The notes: generated by a model not told the origin, from the letters alone. 64,000 bases of DNA from TMP-86 sp046347195 (GCA_046347195.1 JAXMGQ010000026.1:1-64000), one strand, 5' to 3'. Counted from the first letter of the stretch, positions 45,201 to 54,169 are shown. Program-made: numbers and translations.

Positions 45201-45487
45201 GCACGATCGGGTCGGCCACCGCCATCGGCCGCAACGCGGAGTTCGGCAGCCTCGCACCGGGCAAGTTCGCCGACCTCGTGATCCTCGACCGCGACCCTAC
45301 CCTCGACATCGCCAACACGCTGGCCATCCACGCGGTGATGCTGGGAGGTCGATTGCGCGATGGCCGCACCCTGGATGAGCGCTGGCCCGCGGTGCGCCCG
45401 CTGCCGCGGCGCTGGTACTGCGACGATCGCCCGCCGGGCACGGCCGACCCTTGCACCGATCAGCGGCCACTGGCCCGGATGCGATGA
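42236..45487 (+). CDS. Exported TolB-like propeller fused to amidohydrolase 3
   Basis: The 1083-residue exported protein starts with a short signal. Residues about 25-640 are PD40/TolB-like propeller repeats, seen as recurring SPDGRWI, SPDGREIAFLSD, SADGRSLYVSRY and SPDGRTLAFSTLG. Residues about 660-1060 are an amidohydrolase domain with an HDH pair (GFIDTHDHVADV), a candidate metal lysine in NIKMYRSGNRRVRQW, GNEHAL and GSHGEMPGLG. Such fusions act on small peptides or related amides, the propeller gating access. It overlaps the previous gene by 4 nt; the TonB receptor follows after 97 bp. Confidence 0.88.
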   Translation: MMLRALLAALLLPALLPRAGAAELPLQPARHIDIDTDEGTWLSPDPSPDGRWIVFELLGDVYRMPAGGGEAQALTHGMAMDTQPVYSPDGREIAFLSDASGAENLWVMAADGSAARAITHHEEDSVFASPAWSADGRSLYVSRYRAETNGFELWRVARDSGEETLLIPIKATPDQPRDQWSNVLGAAPTADGRFLYFARHTGADEFEQLPEWDIVRRELATGRDEVIVSAPRSPRPDLLLGTAFRPAISHDGRWLAYGTRDRGLSGLKLLDLETHRERWLRYPVQQDESQASGWRDLLPRHAFSQDDRRLIATVDGKVVSLDLASGESTVLPFHVHQSLPLGPSTRQDIREDTGPVRARLMQYPALSPDGRTLAFSTLGSLYTLRLDAPSHPRRLGAGFQPQWSPDGRWLTFVTWTAATAGDVRVMPATGGESMRVSASSDYYTSPVFTPDGRQILALRSSNAVRMHSYMEYGTLRQSELLRWTLPADLVTLPAHPPAVAMVARGSFGGTPHFATDPGVVFLLGAGGLHAMRLDGSDDHLVANVTGPNWYFAEGRASADDLRISPDGRWLLAQLWQQLHLFALPPPGATLDIDGADPSHRQLTKQGADFFSWTAGGYGIAWSLGSSLYQLPLPQRDSRPAEPRRIDAVVELPRAHARGSLLLRGATLITERGDEVIPDADLLVVDDRIAALGPRGKVRVPRDATIRSVAGKWIVPGFIDTHDHVADVRRGILDFDSWGPLANLAYGVTTAFDPSTLSIDMLAYQDAVDAGLMTGSRIASTGPAVFSFNEFRSYDQVLEVLSRYRDAYRLRNIKMYRSGNRRVRQWIAQAALALGLQPTTEGALSMKLDESQIIDGYAGNEHALTAVPLYRDMLQLLAGSGVAWNATLQITNGGAEGQDYFIVRDHPADDPKLNRFAPRFVVDMKTRTRTWREPAEYLFPRIAASAAAAQRLGAVIGIGSHGEMPGLGVHWELQAHVMGGMTPAEALRAGTIGSATAIGRNAEFGSLAPGKFADLVILDRDPTLDIANTLAIHAVMLGGRLRDGRTLDERWPAVRPLPRRWYCDDRPPGTADPCTDQRPLARMR

Positions 45488-45584
45488 ACACAGACCCGTT
45501 CACTTAGGCGTCCCGGCGGGCCGCGGCATAGCATCGGGCCATCAGAGCAATTCACGCCCGACGAGGCGCGAACAGGGGTGGCCG

Positions 45585-47774
45585 ATGAAGACTTCCTTGC
45601 GTTTGCTGGCAGCCTGCGGCGCCGGCCTTGCCTTCTCACTCGCCGGTGCGGCGGCATTCGCCGCGGATTCGCCGGACTCCGGCGAATCGGTGGAAACCGT
45701 GCGCAAGGATGTCAACGGCATCCCCGCCATCATCGTCACCGCAAAGCGCTACGTTCCCGACAGCAGCATGTCGGCCAACAAGAGCGACATCCCGCTGATC
45801 CAGACCCCGCAGTCGGTGTCGGTGATCACCCGCGACCAGATCGACCTGTTGAACTTCGTGGATGCGCAGCAGGCGGTGCGCTACGCGGCCGGCGTGCAGG
45901 GTGAGAACTACGGCCCCGACCTGCGCTTCGACTTCCTCACCGTGCGCGGCTTCACGCCCAAGCAGTACATCGACGGCCTGGCGGCGCCCATCTCCACTGC
46001 GATCTACAGCGTGGGTGTCGATCTGTACAACTTCGAGTCCTTCGATGTGCTCAAGGGACCTGCCTCGGTGCTGTACGGCAACGCGCCCCCGGGCGGCATC
46101 TACAACCAGACCAGCCGCCGCGCCTCTTCGCAGTTCGGCGGCGAGTTCGGCGTGAAGTACGGCACGGACCAGTTCAAGGAAGGCTTCGGCACGGTCACCG
46201 GTGCGTTGAGTGACTCGGTCTCGGCGCGATTCACGGCGCTGTACCTCGACCGCGACGCCGAGCGCGACTACGTCAAGGCCAAGCGCTTCCTGGTCGCGCC
46301 CACCCTCACCTGGAAGATCGCCGAGAGCACCAGCCTCACCGGCCTGTTCTACTACCAGCACGACGAGGTGCGTGGCGACACCAACGGCTTCCTGCCCGTG
46401 TACGGCACGCTGCTGCCGAACCCGGTGGGGCGCGTCAGCCAGAGCGTCAACCTCGGCGACCCGAACAACCTGTACAAGCGCCGGCAGTACGCGGTGGGCT
46501 GGGACTTCTCGCATCGCTTCAGCGACGCGGTGGGCTTCCGCTCGAACTTCAAGTGGGGACGCTACCGCGAGCGCACGCCCACCGGCGTGTACGGTGGTGG
46601 TGGCCTGATCGAGATCACGGATCCGACCTCCCCGGACTATTACCGCACCGTGCAGCAATACAACTTCAGCTACGCCGAGGACGTGGACAGCACGGCCACG
46701 GACAACCGGTTCGATTTCAAGCTCGCCACCGGTTCCGTGCAGCACAAGCTGCTCACCGGCATCGACTTCCGGCGCGTGGCGAACCTGACCAACTTCGGTT
46801 TCGTGTTCGGCAACACCATCGACCTGTTCAATCCGGTGTACCTGCCGCAGCCCACGCCCGAGCCGGGCTATCCGTTCAATTACAACAACGAAACCCTGAA
46901 ACAGACCGGCCTGTACGCGCAGGACCAGCTCCAGTTCGGTGACCTGTACCTCGCGCTGGGCGGCCGCTACGACAAGGTGAAGATCCGCAATGCGATCGCC
47001 GCCCCGGTCACCGAGACCGACCAGCACCAGTTCACCTACCGCGTGGGCCTGAACTACGTGATGCCCACGGGCGTCGCGCCCTACGTGAGCTACGCCACCT
47101 CCTTCGAACCGGTGCTGGGTAACGACAGCATCACCGGCGCGCAGTTCAAGCCCAGCAAGGGCAAGCAGATCGAGGCGGGCGTCAAGTACGATGCGCGCAA
47201 CCTCGGCGAGGGGGTGAAGCTCCTGCTCACCGCCGCCGTGTTCCAGATCAAGCAGACCAACGTGGTCAGCACGGAGCCCTCGATCACGCCGGTGTTCGGT
47301 ACGCAGAGCGGCGAAGTGGAATCCAAGGGCGGGGAGATCGAGTTCGTGGCCCGCTTCCACGACCAGCTCGCGATCAACGGCTCCTACAGCTACAACAAGA
47401 CCGAGGTGACCAAGAGCGCGACCCCGGAAGAGATCGGCTCACCGCTTTCCACCTCGCCGAAGAACAAGCTCTCGCTGTTCGTGGACTACACGCTGCAGAC
47501 CGGTGCGCTCGGCGGACTGGGGTTCGGCTTCGGCGGCCGCTACAACAGCGACAGCGCGGGCTCCCTCCCGGGCCCCTTCAACCCGGTGGTGTACTTCGGC
47601 GAGTCGGCCACGCTGTTCGATGCCATCGTGCACTACGACACGCCGGGCTGGCGCATCGCGCTCAACGGCTCGAACATCTTCGACAAGCGCTACGTGGCGC
47701 GCTGCTCAGGAGCCGCGGGTTGCACCTACGGCGCGGGCATGCAGTTCATCGGGACGGTGACGCGCAAGTTCTGA
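45585..47774 (+). CDS. TonB-dependent (siderophore-type) outer-membrane receptor
   Basis: The 729-residue receptor starts at ATG 45585 with a signal peptide (LRLLAACGAGLAFSLAGAAA). The plug domain shows a TonB-box-like IIVTAKRYV, TPQSVSVITRDQIDLLN, FTVRG-type LTVRGFTPKQYIDG and VLKGPASVLYGNAPPGGI, the signature of ferrisiderophore receptors. The barrel runs to a C-terminal aromatic residue (TVTRKF). In this setting it probably imports the compound cleaved by the upstream amidohydrolases, or iron with it. The 97-bp leader before it could hold its own promoter. Confidence 0.92.
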   Translation: MKTSLRLLAACGAGLAFSLAGAAAFAADSPDSGESVETVRKDVNGIPAIIVTAKRYVPDSSMSANKSDIPLIQTPQSVSVITRDQIDLLNFVDAQQAVRYAAGVQGENYGPDLRFDFLTVRGFTPKQYIDGLAAPISTAIYSVGVDLYNFESFDVLKGPASVLYGNAPPGGIYNQTSRRASSQFGGEFGVKYGTDQFKEGFGTVTGALSDSVSARFTALYLDRDAERDYVKAKRFLVAPTLTWKIAESTSLTGLFYYQHDEVRGDTNGFLPVYGTLLPNPVGRVSQSVNLGDPNNLYKRRQYAVGWDFSHRFSDAVGFRSNFKWGRYRERTPTGVYGGGGLIEITDPTSPDYYRTVQQYNFSYAEDVDSTATDNRFDFKLATGSVQHKLLTGIDFRRVANLTNFGFVFGNTIDLFNPVYLPQPTPEPGYPFNYNNETLKQTGLYAQDQLQFGDLYLALGGRYDKVKIRNAIAAPVTETDQHQFTYRVGLNYVMPTGVAPYVSYATSFEPVLGNDSITGAQFKPSKGKQIEAGVKYDARNLGEGVKLLLTAAVFQIKQTNVVSTEPSITPVFGTQSGEVESKGGEIEFVARFHDQLAINGSYSYNKTEVTKSATPEEIGSPLSTSPKNKLSLFVDYTLQTGALGGLGFGFGGRYNSDSAGSLPGPFNPVVYFGESATLFDAIVHYDTPGWRIALNGSNIFDKRYVARCSGAAGCTYGAGMQFIGTVTRKF

Positions 47775-48354
47775 GCGCCCGCACCTGCACGACGGCGCTG
47801 CGGCCGCCGTGACCCTTTCCCTCGTGCACGTCGCGGATGATCTCCTGTCCGAGTTCGACGACGAGACCTCGCAGTTCGGCACGAAGCCCCTCGAGCGTGG
47901 GCAGCAGATCCAGCGACTTCGGACCGCCGGTGCGGAACTCGAGCTGCGCGGGCGTGTAGGCCTCGAGCAGCAGGACGCCGCCCGGCGCAAGTCCTGCGAC
48001 CACCTCGGCATGCACCCGGGCACGCAGTCCGGTTTCCAGGTGGCACCAGATGGAGACGATGGCATCCCACCGACCGGGCTGGATGTGCCAGGAGGCAAGA
48101 TCGGCGAGTTCCGTGCGGATGCTCAGGCCACGGGCGGCGGCCAGCCGTTGCGCCTTGGCAAGACCCACGGCTGACTGGTCGAGGGCCGTGACGTCCAGTC
48201 CGTTCCCGGCGAGGAACACGGCATTGCGCCCCTCGCCTTCGCCGAGGCAGAGCACCCTGCCGTGCGCGGGGATCCGCGCGGCCTGCTGCTTCAGGAAATC
48301 GTTGGGCTCCGTGCCGTAGAAGTACTCATCGCCGCCATACCGTTCATCCCACAC
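47746..48354 (-). CDS. TehB-like class I methyltransferase
   Basis: The 202-residue methyltransferase begins WDERYGGDEYFYGTEPNDFL, a start typical of TehB-like and thiopurine-type enzymes, then VLCLGEGEGRNAVFLA (SAM motif I), DVTALDQSAVGLAKA (motif II) and WDAIVSIWCHL. Family members methylate tellurite, selenite or small thiols for detoxification. Its last 29 bp overlap the end of the convergent TonB receptor gene, so the extreme C-terminus may be an extension. Confidence 0.85.
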   Translation of the reverse strand: MWDERYGGDEYFYGTEPNDFLKQQAARIPAHGRVLCLGEGEGRNAVFLAGNGLDVTALDQSAVGLAKAQRLAAARGLSIRTELADLASWHIQPGRWDAIVSIWCHLETGLRARVHAEVVAGLAPGGVLLLEAYTPAQLEFRTGGPKSLDLLPTLEGLRAELRGLVVELGQEIIRDVHEGKGHGGRSAVVQVRALRTCASPSR

Positions 48355-48375
48355 CGCCGTTCCTCCAACCTCGGG

Positions 48376-48888
48376 CTACTGAAGTCCGCCGCGCACCGAG
48401 GTGATGCGCTGGGTGTTGAACCCCAGCCAGTGCATGCGGCCCGCATAGCGGGCGTGTTCGACCTTGATGCAGCGGTCGATGATCACGCTCAGGCCGGCCT
48501 GCTCCGCGATGCGCGTACCCGGTTCGTTGATCACGTTGAACTGGCACCACAGGGCGCGGGCCCCGATGGCCACGGCATCCCGCGCGATGTCCGGCAGGGC
48601 ATCCGGAGCGCGGAAGACGTTCACGATGTCGATGCGCTCGGTCACCTCGCGCAACGAGGCGTAGCTGCGTTCTCCCAGGATCGCCGGTTCGCGCGGGTTC
48701 ACGGGGATGATGCGGTAACCGTGCCGCTGCAGGTAGAAACCGACGAAGTGACTCGCCCGCAACGTGTTGCCGGAGAGGCCGACGATCGCGATGGTCCGTG
48801 CATTGAACAGGACGCGCTGGATCAACTCAGGCTGCTGGTAAGGCTCGAGGTCGAATCCGCTCATGCTCATCCCGCCGGTCATGCTCAT
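48376..48888 (-). CDS. YccU-like CoA-binding domain protein
   Basis: The protein is about 164-170 residues long. TIAIVGLSGNTLRASHFVGF carries the CoA-binding GxSxxxxR-like loop, then IIPVNPREPAILG, FRAPDALPDIARDAV and GARALWCQFNVIN, as in YccU. The function of the family is unknown beyond binding CoA. The start may be ATG 48888, which overlaps the metY stop (ATGA), or ATG 48870, because the first residues repeat (MSMTGGMSMSG). The metY link suggests joint expression. Confidence 0.88.
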   Translation of the reverse strand: MSMTGGMSMSGFDLEPYQQPELIQRVLFNARTIAIVGLSGNTLRASHFVGFYLQRHGYRIIPVNPREPAILGERSYASLREVTERIDIVNVFRAPDALPDIARDAVAIGARALWCQFNVINEPGTRIAEQAGLSVIIDRCIKVEHARYAGRMHWLGFNTQRITSVRGGLQ

Positions 48889-50192
48889 CCCGCGGCCTGC
48901 CGGTCCGACCGGACCCGGGCGAATCCCTGCGCGAGATCCCAGATGAGGTCCTGCACATCCTCCGTGCCCACCGACAAACGGATCGTGCCCGGCCCGATGC
49001 CGCTGGCGGCCAGCTCGGTTTCGCTCAACTGCCGATGCGTCGTGCTCGCGGGGTGGATCACGAGGCTCTTCGCATCGCCCACATTCGCGAGGTGCGACCA
49101 CAGGGACAGGCCGCGGATGAATTCCGCACCCGCATCCCGCCCACCCTGGATGTCGAAGGAGAAGACCGCGCCCGCGCCGCGCGGCAGGTACCGTTGCGCC
49201 AGTGACGCGTAGCGGCTGCCGGGCAGGCCCGGATAGGTCACCGCGGAGGCCATGTCGTGCGCGAGCAGGTACTGCGCAACGGCCTGCGTGTTCTCCACGT
49301 GCCGCGCCATCCGCAGCGAGAGCGTTTCCAGTCCCTGCAGGAACAGGAAGGCGTTGAAGGGGCTCAGGCAAGCACCCAGGTCCCGCAGCGTCTCGGCCCG
49401 CAGCTTCATCAGGTAGCCATACGTGCCGAAGGTCTCGTGGAACGCAAGGCCGTGGTAGGCGGGCGATGGTTCGGCGATCACCGGGAATCGCCCGTTGGAC
49501 CAGTTGAAGGTTCCCGCATCCACCACCACGCCACCGATGCTCGTGCCATGGCCACCGATGAACTTGGTCGCCGAGTGCAGCACGATGTCGGCGCCCCATT
49601 CCAGCGGCCGGCACAGGTAGGGCGTCGCGAAGGTGTTGTCGACCAGCAATGCAATGCCGTGCTCGTGGGCGATCGAGGCCACGGCCTCGATGTCGAGCAC
49701 GCTGCCACGCGGGTTGCCGATGGTCTCGCCGAAGAAAGCCTTGGTCTGCGGCGTGATCGCCCTCCGCCACGCCTCCAGGTCGTCCGGATCGACCCAGCTC
49801 AATCCGACGTTCAGCTTTCGCAGCACGTGCTTGAACTGGTTGACCGTGCCGCCATACAGCGCCGAGGAGGACACCACGTGGTCACCCGGTGAGAGCAGCG
49901 TGAACAGCGCCGCATTCTGGGCGGCCAGTCCGCTGGCGAAGGCGACGGCGCCACAGCCCCCTTCCAGGTTCGCCACGCGCTCCTCGAAGGCCGCCACGGT
50001 CGGATTCATGATGCGCGAATAGGTGTTGCCGTATTCCTGCAGGTTGAAATAGGCGGCCGCGGAGTCGGGATCTTCGAACACGTAGCTCGCGGTCTGGAAG
50101 ATCGGCACGGCGCGCGAGCCCGTGTTGGGATCCGGCCGCTGGCCGGCGTGGACCTGGCGGGTGTCGAAGCCGAACTGATGAGGTGTTTCCAT
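48885..50192 (-). CDS. metY: O-acetylhomoserine aminocarboxypropyltransferase (MetY)
   Basis: The 435-residue PLP enzyme makes homocysteine (or methionine) from O-acetylhomoserine and sulfide or methanethiol. It starts at ATG 50192 (FGFDTRQVHAGQRPDPNTGS). The family's YSRIMNPTVAAFEERVANLEGG, GETIGNPRG and the PLP lysine Lys210 in HSATKFIGGHGTSIGG are all present, and the length is right for the homotetrameric MetY type. O-succinylhomoserine sulfhydrylase is the nearest alternative. The CoA-binding gene follows with an ATGA overlap. Confidence 0.92.
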   Translation of the reverse strand: METPHQFGFDTRQVHAGQRPDPNTGSRAVPIFQTASYVFEDPDSAAAYFNLQEYGNTYSRIMNPTVAAFEERVANLEGGCGAVAFASGLAAQNAALFTLLSPGDHVVSSSALYGGTVNQFKHVLRKLNVGLSWVDPDDLEAWRRAITPQTKAFFGETIGNPRGSVLDIEAVASIAHEHGIALLVDNTFATPYLCRPLEWGADIVLHSATKFIGGHGTSIGGVVVDAGTFNWSNGRFPVIAEPSPAYHGLAFHETFGTYGYLMKLRAETLRDLGACLSPFNAFLFLQGLETLSLRMARHVENTQAVAQYLLAHDMASAVTYPGLPGSRYASLAQRYLPRGAGAVFSFDIQGGRDAGAEFIRGLSLWSHLANVGDAKSLVIHPASTTHRQLSETELAASGIGPGTIRLSVGTEDVQDLIWDLAQGFARVRSDRQAAG

Positions 50193-50290
50193 GGGCGATG
50201 GCACGGGCGCAGGAGCGACGCCGGCATCATAGCCCACCCGGCCAAGGCAACGACATGCCTGCGCCTGTGGGGCGCGGCGGGGTGAAGCGC

Positions 50291-51511
50291 TCAGTTCGCC
50301 TGCATCAGCACCCGCGAGATCTGCGACACGAGGAAGGGTGCGCGCCGCGCCACACCCATCAGGACGCCGCGCACCAGATGGGCCGGCGGGGAATCGTCCG
50401 TGTACAGGCGCACGATGGCATTGGTAGCCAGGAACAGGGGTCGCGTGGCGCGCCGATGGGCGCGATCGAAGCTGCGCAGCAGGGAATCTGCGCCCGGGTC
50501 GAGTCCTGCTGTGCCCCTCGCACCTTCCAGGATGAGCCTGGCCAGGGTCTGCTGTCCGAGCAGACCGAAGTTGAAGCCGTGCGCTGTCACCGGGTGCATG
50601 CCCACCGCCGCATCACCCAGCGTCGCGAACCGCGGCGCGATGAAGCGCTCCGGATACACCGCGACCAGCGGATAGGCGAAGCGTTCGCCCTCGAGGCTCA
50701 TCGCTCCCAGCCGCCCCTGCAGGCGCCGGCCGATGTCCTTGGCGAAATCGGCCGGCGGCAGCGCCTTGAGCGCCTCGATCTGCATATGGGGAAGGGTCAG
50801 CACCACCGAGGACTGGCGTTCGCCGAGCGGCAGCGTCGCGAGCGTCTGCCGATAACCGAACCATTCGCAGGCGATGTGATCGTGCGGCATCGCATGCCTC
50901 ATCCGGCACACCAGCATGGTCTTGCCGAAGTCGAGGTGGCGCGCGGGAATGCCCACGCCCCGGCGCGTCTCGGAGAAACGGCTGTCCGCGGCAACGAGCA
51001 GCCGCGTGCGCAGCTTCGTGCCATCCGCGAGCGACACCTCGGCGCCGTGCTCGCCCGTCGACACCGCGACCACCTGGCACCCCGCGCGCAGCTCGGCGCA
51101 GGACGTCGCCCGAACGGCCTCGTAGGCTGCGCGCCGCAGCAGGTGATTGGACACGATGTAGCCCAGTTCGACACCGCTTCCCAGGGGCATCGGGGACGGG
51201 GATGGCCCCTGCCGGGGCGGCCTGATGTCGATGCCGTCGGTGCGCTCGCCATCCAGCACCCGGGCGCCGCGGATTGCGAAGCATTCCTGTATCGGCAGCC
51301 GCTGCCACGTACCGAGATCGCGCATGATGCGGATGGATCGCCAGGTCAAGGCGATCTCCCGGCCGTCATAGGCCGGATCTGCCAGGGCCGCCTCGGGGAG
51401 GCGCTCGAGGATGAGCACGCGCAGGTTGGCATCCTTCAGGGATGCGGCAAAACTCAGTCCCACCGGGCCCGCACCGACGATCACGACGTCGGGGTCATGC
51501 CGATCATTCAT
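50291..51511 (-). CDS. ubiM: UbiM-type 5-demethoxyubiquinol 5-/8-hydroxylase (UbiH family)
   Basis: The 406-residue FAD monooxygenase starts at ATG 51511 and has the dinucleotide fold DVVIVGAGPVGLSFAASLKD, an internal RLLVAADSRFSETRR (the DG motif position) and the second FAD motif RFATLGDAAVGMHPVTAHG-type block. The run of GFNFGLLGQQTLARLI after it is typical of ubiquinone hydroxylases. UbiM is known to hydroxylate more than one ring position. It is divergent from nadA across 91 bp, where GATAAT-like boxes could serve as promoter -10 elements. Confidence 0.85.
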   Translation of the reverse strand: MNDRHDPDVVIVGAGPVGLSFAASLKDANLRVLILERLPEAALADPAYDGREIALTWRSIRIMRDLGTWQRLPIQECFAIRGARVLDGERTDGIDIRPPRQGPSPSPMPLGSGVELGYIVSNHLLRRAAYEAVRATSCAELRAGCQVVAVSTGEHGAEVSLADGTKLRTRLLVAADSRFSETRRGVGIPARHLDFGKTMLVCRMRHAMPHDHIACEWFGYRQTLATLPLGERQSSVVLTLPHMQIEALKALPPADFAKDIGRRLQGRLGAMSLEGERFAYPLVAVYPERFIAPRFATLGDAAVGMHPVTAHGFNFGLLGQQTLARLILEGARGTAGLDPGADSLLRSFDRAHRRATRPLFLATNAIVRLYTDDSPPAHLVRGVLMGVARRAPFLVSQISRVLMQAN

Positions 51512-51602
51512 CCGCGGATCATACCCGCAGTGGACACGACGCCGCGCCCTTCGGATAGTACGGATAACCCCGGCGCACCGGGCTGGGATAATGATAACGA
51601 CC

Positions 51603-52579
51603 ATGAGCACGCATGAGCACCCGCGCGCCACCCTGGGGGCGCAGCTTCAGCGCGTGCTCCCGGCCGCCGAGATCGATCTCGCCCTGCCGCTGATCGATGA
51701 GATCCGCGCGCTGAAGCGCGACACCGGCGCAGTCATCGTTGCGCACAACTACCAGACCCCGGTCATCACCGCCGGCGTCGCGGATTTCACCGGCGATTCG
51801 CTGGCCATGGCGCGCTTTGGCGCGCGCGCGGGAGCCTCCACCATCGTCGTCTGCGGCGTGCGCTTCATGGCGGAATCGGCCAAGGTCCTCTCGCCCGGCG
51901 CCCGCGTGCTCCTGCCCGCCAGCGATGCGGGCTGCTCGCTCGCGGCCTCCATCACCGCCGAGGACGTGCGCGAGCTTCGCAGGCAGCATCCCGGCGTTCC
52001 GGTCGTCGCCTACGTGAACACCTCGGCGGCGGTGAAGGCGGAGGTCGATGTCTGCTGCACCTCCGCCAATGCCGTCCAGGTCGTGGAGTCGCTGAAGGCA
52101 CCCCGGGTGATCCTGGTGCCGGACCGCTATCTCGCCAGCTTCGTGCGCGAGCGCGTGAGCTGCGAGGTCATCACCTGGCCGGGCGCCTGTGAGGTTCACG
52201 AGCGATTCTCGGCCGATGACATCCGTCCGTATCGTGATCAAGGCGTGCGCGTGCTCGCGCACCGGAATGCCCGCCCGATGTCCAGGACGCCGCGGATTTC
52301 GTCGGCTCGACCTCGGCCATGATCACCTACCTCGAACGCGAGCATCCAGCGCGCGCCCTGCTGCTGACCGAATGCTCCATGGCGGACAACGTCACGATCA
52401 CGCAGCCCGACGTGCATTTCGAAAGGCCCTGTGGGATCTGCCCGCACATGAAGCGCATCACCCTGGAGCGCGTGCGCGATGCACTGCTCGGCGGCGGCGA
52501 ATCCATCGAGCTGCCCGCCGCGCTGATCGAACGGGCGCGCCTGCCACTGGAGCGCATGCTGGCGCTGCCCGCGGGCTGA
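51603..52579 (+). pseudogene. nadA: Quinolinate synthase NadA, single-base frameshift
   Basis: NadA condenses iminoaspartate and dihydroxyacetone phosphate to quinolinate for NAD synthesis using a [4Fe-4S] cluster. From ATG 51603 the frame is normal (AVIVAHNYQTPV, DFTGDSLAMAR, cluster Cys in VDVCCTSANA) up to about residue 220. Near 52262-52266 one base is missing: the expected AHPECP, which carries the second cluster cysteine, would need one more C. The rest continues in another frame (GSTSAMITYLERE, CGICPHMKRI with the third Cys) to 52579, just before nadB. A sequencing indel in a C run is likely. Confidence 0.9.
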
Positions 52580-54130
52580 ATGATGCGCCCCGGCCACGCC
52601 ACGCCCCTGGACAGCGACGTCCTCGTGCTGGGCGCCGGCATCGCGGGCCTTTGCGTGGCGCTGGGCGCGAACCGGCGGCGCGTGCTGGTGCTGTGCCCGG
52701 ACGAGCCGGTGCGTTCATCCTCCAGTGCGCTGGCACAGGGCGGCATCGCCGCCGCGATCGGCGCCACCGACTCGGTGGGCGCGCACATCCTCGACACGCT
52801 GGAGGCGGCCTGTCATTCCGCCGATCCGGCCGCCGTGACGCGGGTCATCGGCAATGCCGCCGGCGCCATCCAGTACCTCGTCGATTCCGGCGTCGACTTC
52901 GATCGCAGCGATGGCGACTGGAGCCTGCATCGCGAGGCGGGCCATCGCGCCGCGCGCGTGCTGCACGCGGCCGGGGATCGCACCGGCGAGGCCATCGTGC
53001 TGGCGTTGTGGGAGCGGGCCCGCGCGGCGGGGCATATCGAGTTCCTCAATTCTGCCCGGGCGGTGGAACTGCTGCGGGACGAGCGCGGCGTGTGCGGCGC
53101 CCGCGTGATGGCGGCCTCCGGTGCCTGCCACATCCGTGCGCGGGACACCGTGCTGGCCACCGGCGGCATCGGCCAGCTGTTTCGCATGACCACCAACGGC
53201 CGCCACGCCACGGGCGATGGCCTGGCGATGGCGCTGGCCGCGGGGGTGCGCACCGAAGCACTGGAATTCGTGCAGTTCCATCCCACGGCGCTGCGCGTCG
53301 AGGAGGATCCGCTGCCCTTGCTGACCGAGGCCCTTCGCGGCGCGGGCGCGACGCTGGTCACCCGCCAGGGCCGGCGCATCATGTCCGGTCGCCACCCGCT
53401 CGAGGACCTCGCGCCGCGCGACATCGTGGCGCGCGCCGTCTGGCAGGCCCAGCAGCAGGGCGAGGAAGTGCTGCTCGATGCAACCGCCATCTTCTCCTCC
53501 ACGCGCGCGCGTTCGTTCCCTGGGGCGCTGGACACCGCGCGGCGTCATGGCTTCGATCCGGCACGCGATCCGCTACCGGTGACCGCGGCCGCCCACTATC
53601 ACATGGGTGGGGTCGAGGTGGATGAACGGGGCGCGAGCTCGCTTCCCGGGCTGTGGGCCAGCGGTGAGGTCGCCTGCACGGGCCTGCACGGCGCGAACCG
53701 CCTCGCCAGCAATTCCCTGCTCGAAGCCGTGGTCTACGGCCGCGCCACCGGAGAGGCGCTGAACCGTTCCGACACTTCGGTCACCGCGCACTCGGTCAGC
53801 GCGCACGGCGAGACCCCGGCCGGCCTGCCGATGAGCGGTCCGGAGCCTGATCCGGAGGCCGATCCGCGTTGGGCGAACCTTCGTGACCTGATGTGGCGAT
53901 GCATGGGGCCGGAGCGCGACGGCACGACGTTGCAGGCGGGCCTGGATTCCCTCGCGACGGCGATCGGCACCTGTGTCGCCACGGATGGCATCCTGCGTCG
54001 CCGGCTCGAGCTGGCGCGGGCCATGATGCAGGGCGCCCTTGCACGCCGGGAGAGCCGCGGCGCACACTGGCGCCGGGATTTTCCGGAGCGTGACGCGACG
54101 CTCGACGTCCGCGAGGCGCTGATCGGCTGA
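52580..54130 (+). CDS. nadB: L-aspartate oxidase NadB
   Basis: The 516-residue flavoprotein oxidises L-aspartate to iminoaspartate, the substrate of NadA encoded directly upstream. It has VLVLGAGIAGLCVALGA for FAD, SSSALAQGGIAAAIG, HREAGHRAARVLHAAGD with active-site His and Arg residues, GGIGQLFRMTTNGRHATGDG, and HYHMGGVEVDERGAS near the C-terminal FAD contact. The C-terminal helical domain is present. The start is at 52580, immediately after the nadA stop (an ATGATG leaves two choices). nadC is not in the window. Confidence 0.93.
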   Translation: MMRPGHATPLDSDVLVLGAGIAGLCVALGANRRRVLVLCPDEPVRSSSSALAQGGIAAAIGATDSVGAHILDTLEAACHSADPAAVTRVIGNAAGAIQYLVDSGVDFDRSDGDWSLHREAGHRAARVLHAAGDRTGEAIVLALWERARAAGHIEFLNSARAVELLRDERGVCGARVMAASGACHIRARDTVLATGGIGQLFRMTTNGRHATGDGLAMALAAGVRTEALEFVQFHPTALRVEEDPLPLLTEALRGAGATLVTRQGRRIMSGRHPLEDLAPRDIVARAVWQAQQQGEEVLLDATAIFSSTRARSFPGALDTARRHGFDPARDPLPVTAAAHYHMGGVEVDERGASSLPGLWASGEVACTGLHGANRLASNSLLEAVVYGRATGEALNRSDTSVTAHSVSAHGETPAGLPMSGPEPDPEADPRWANLRDLMWRCMGPERDGTTLQAGLDSLATAIGTCVATDGILRRRLELARAMMQGALARRESRGAHWRRDFPERDATLDVREALIG

Positions 54131-54169
54131 CCGTCCCGGCCGTCGCTCCCTGCGCGCAGGAGGACACCG

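Noticed and set aside
43550..45331. Minus-strand open frame of nearly 600 codons inside the propeller-amidohydrolase gene
   Set aside because: It is the antisense of a gene with clear repeats and motifs, and its composition is that of a shadow frame.
45636..47360. Minus-strand open frame inside the TonB receptor gene
   Set aside because: The receptor is unambiguous on the plus strand; the antisense frame shows no domain or ribosome site.
52189..53625. Plus-strand open frame of 478 codons spanning the nadA/nadB junction
   Set aside because: It is out of frame with both genes, starts inside nadA and is Arg/Gly-rich without domains. nadA and nadB explain the region.
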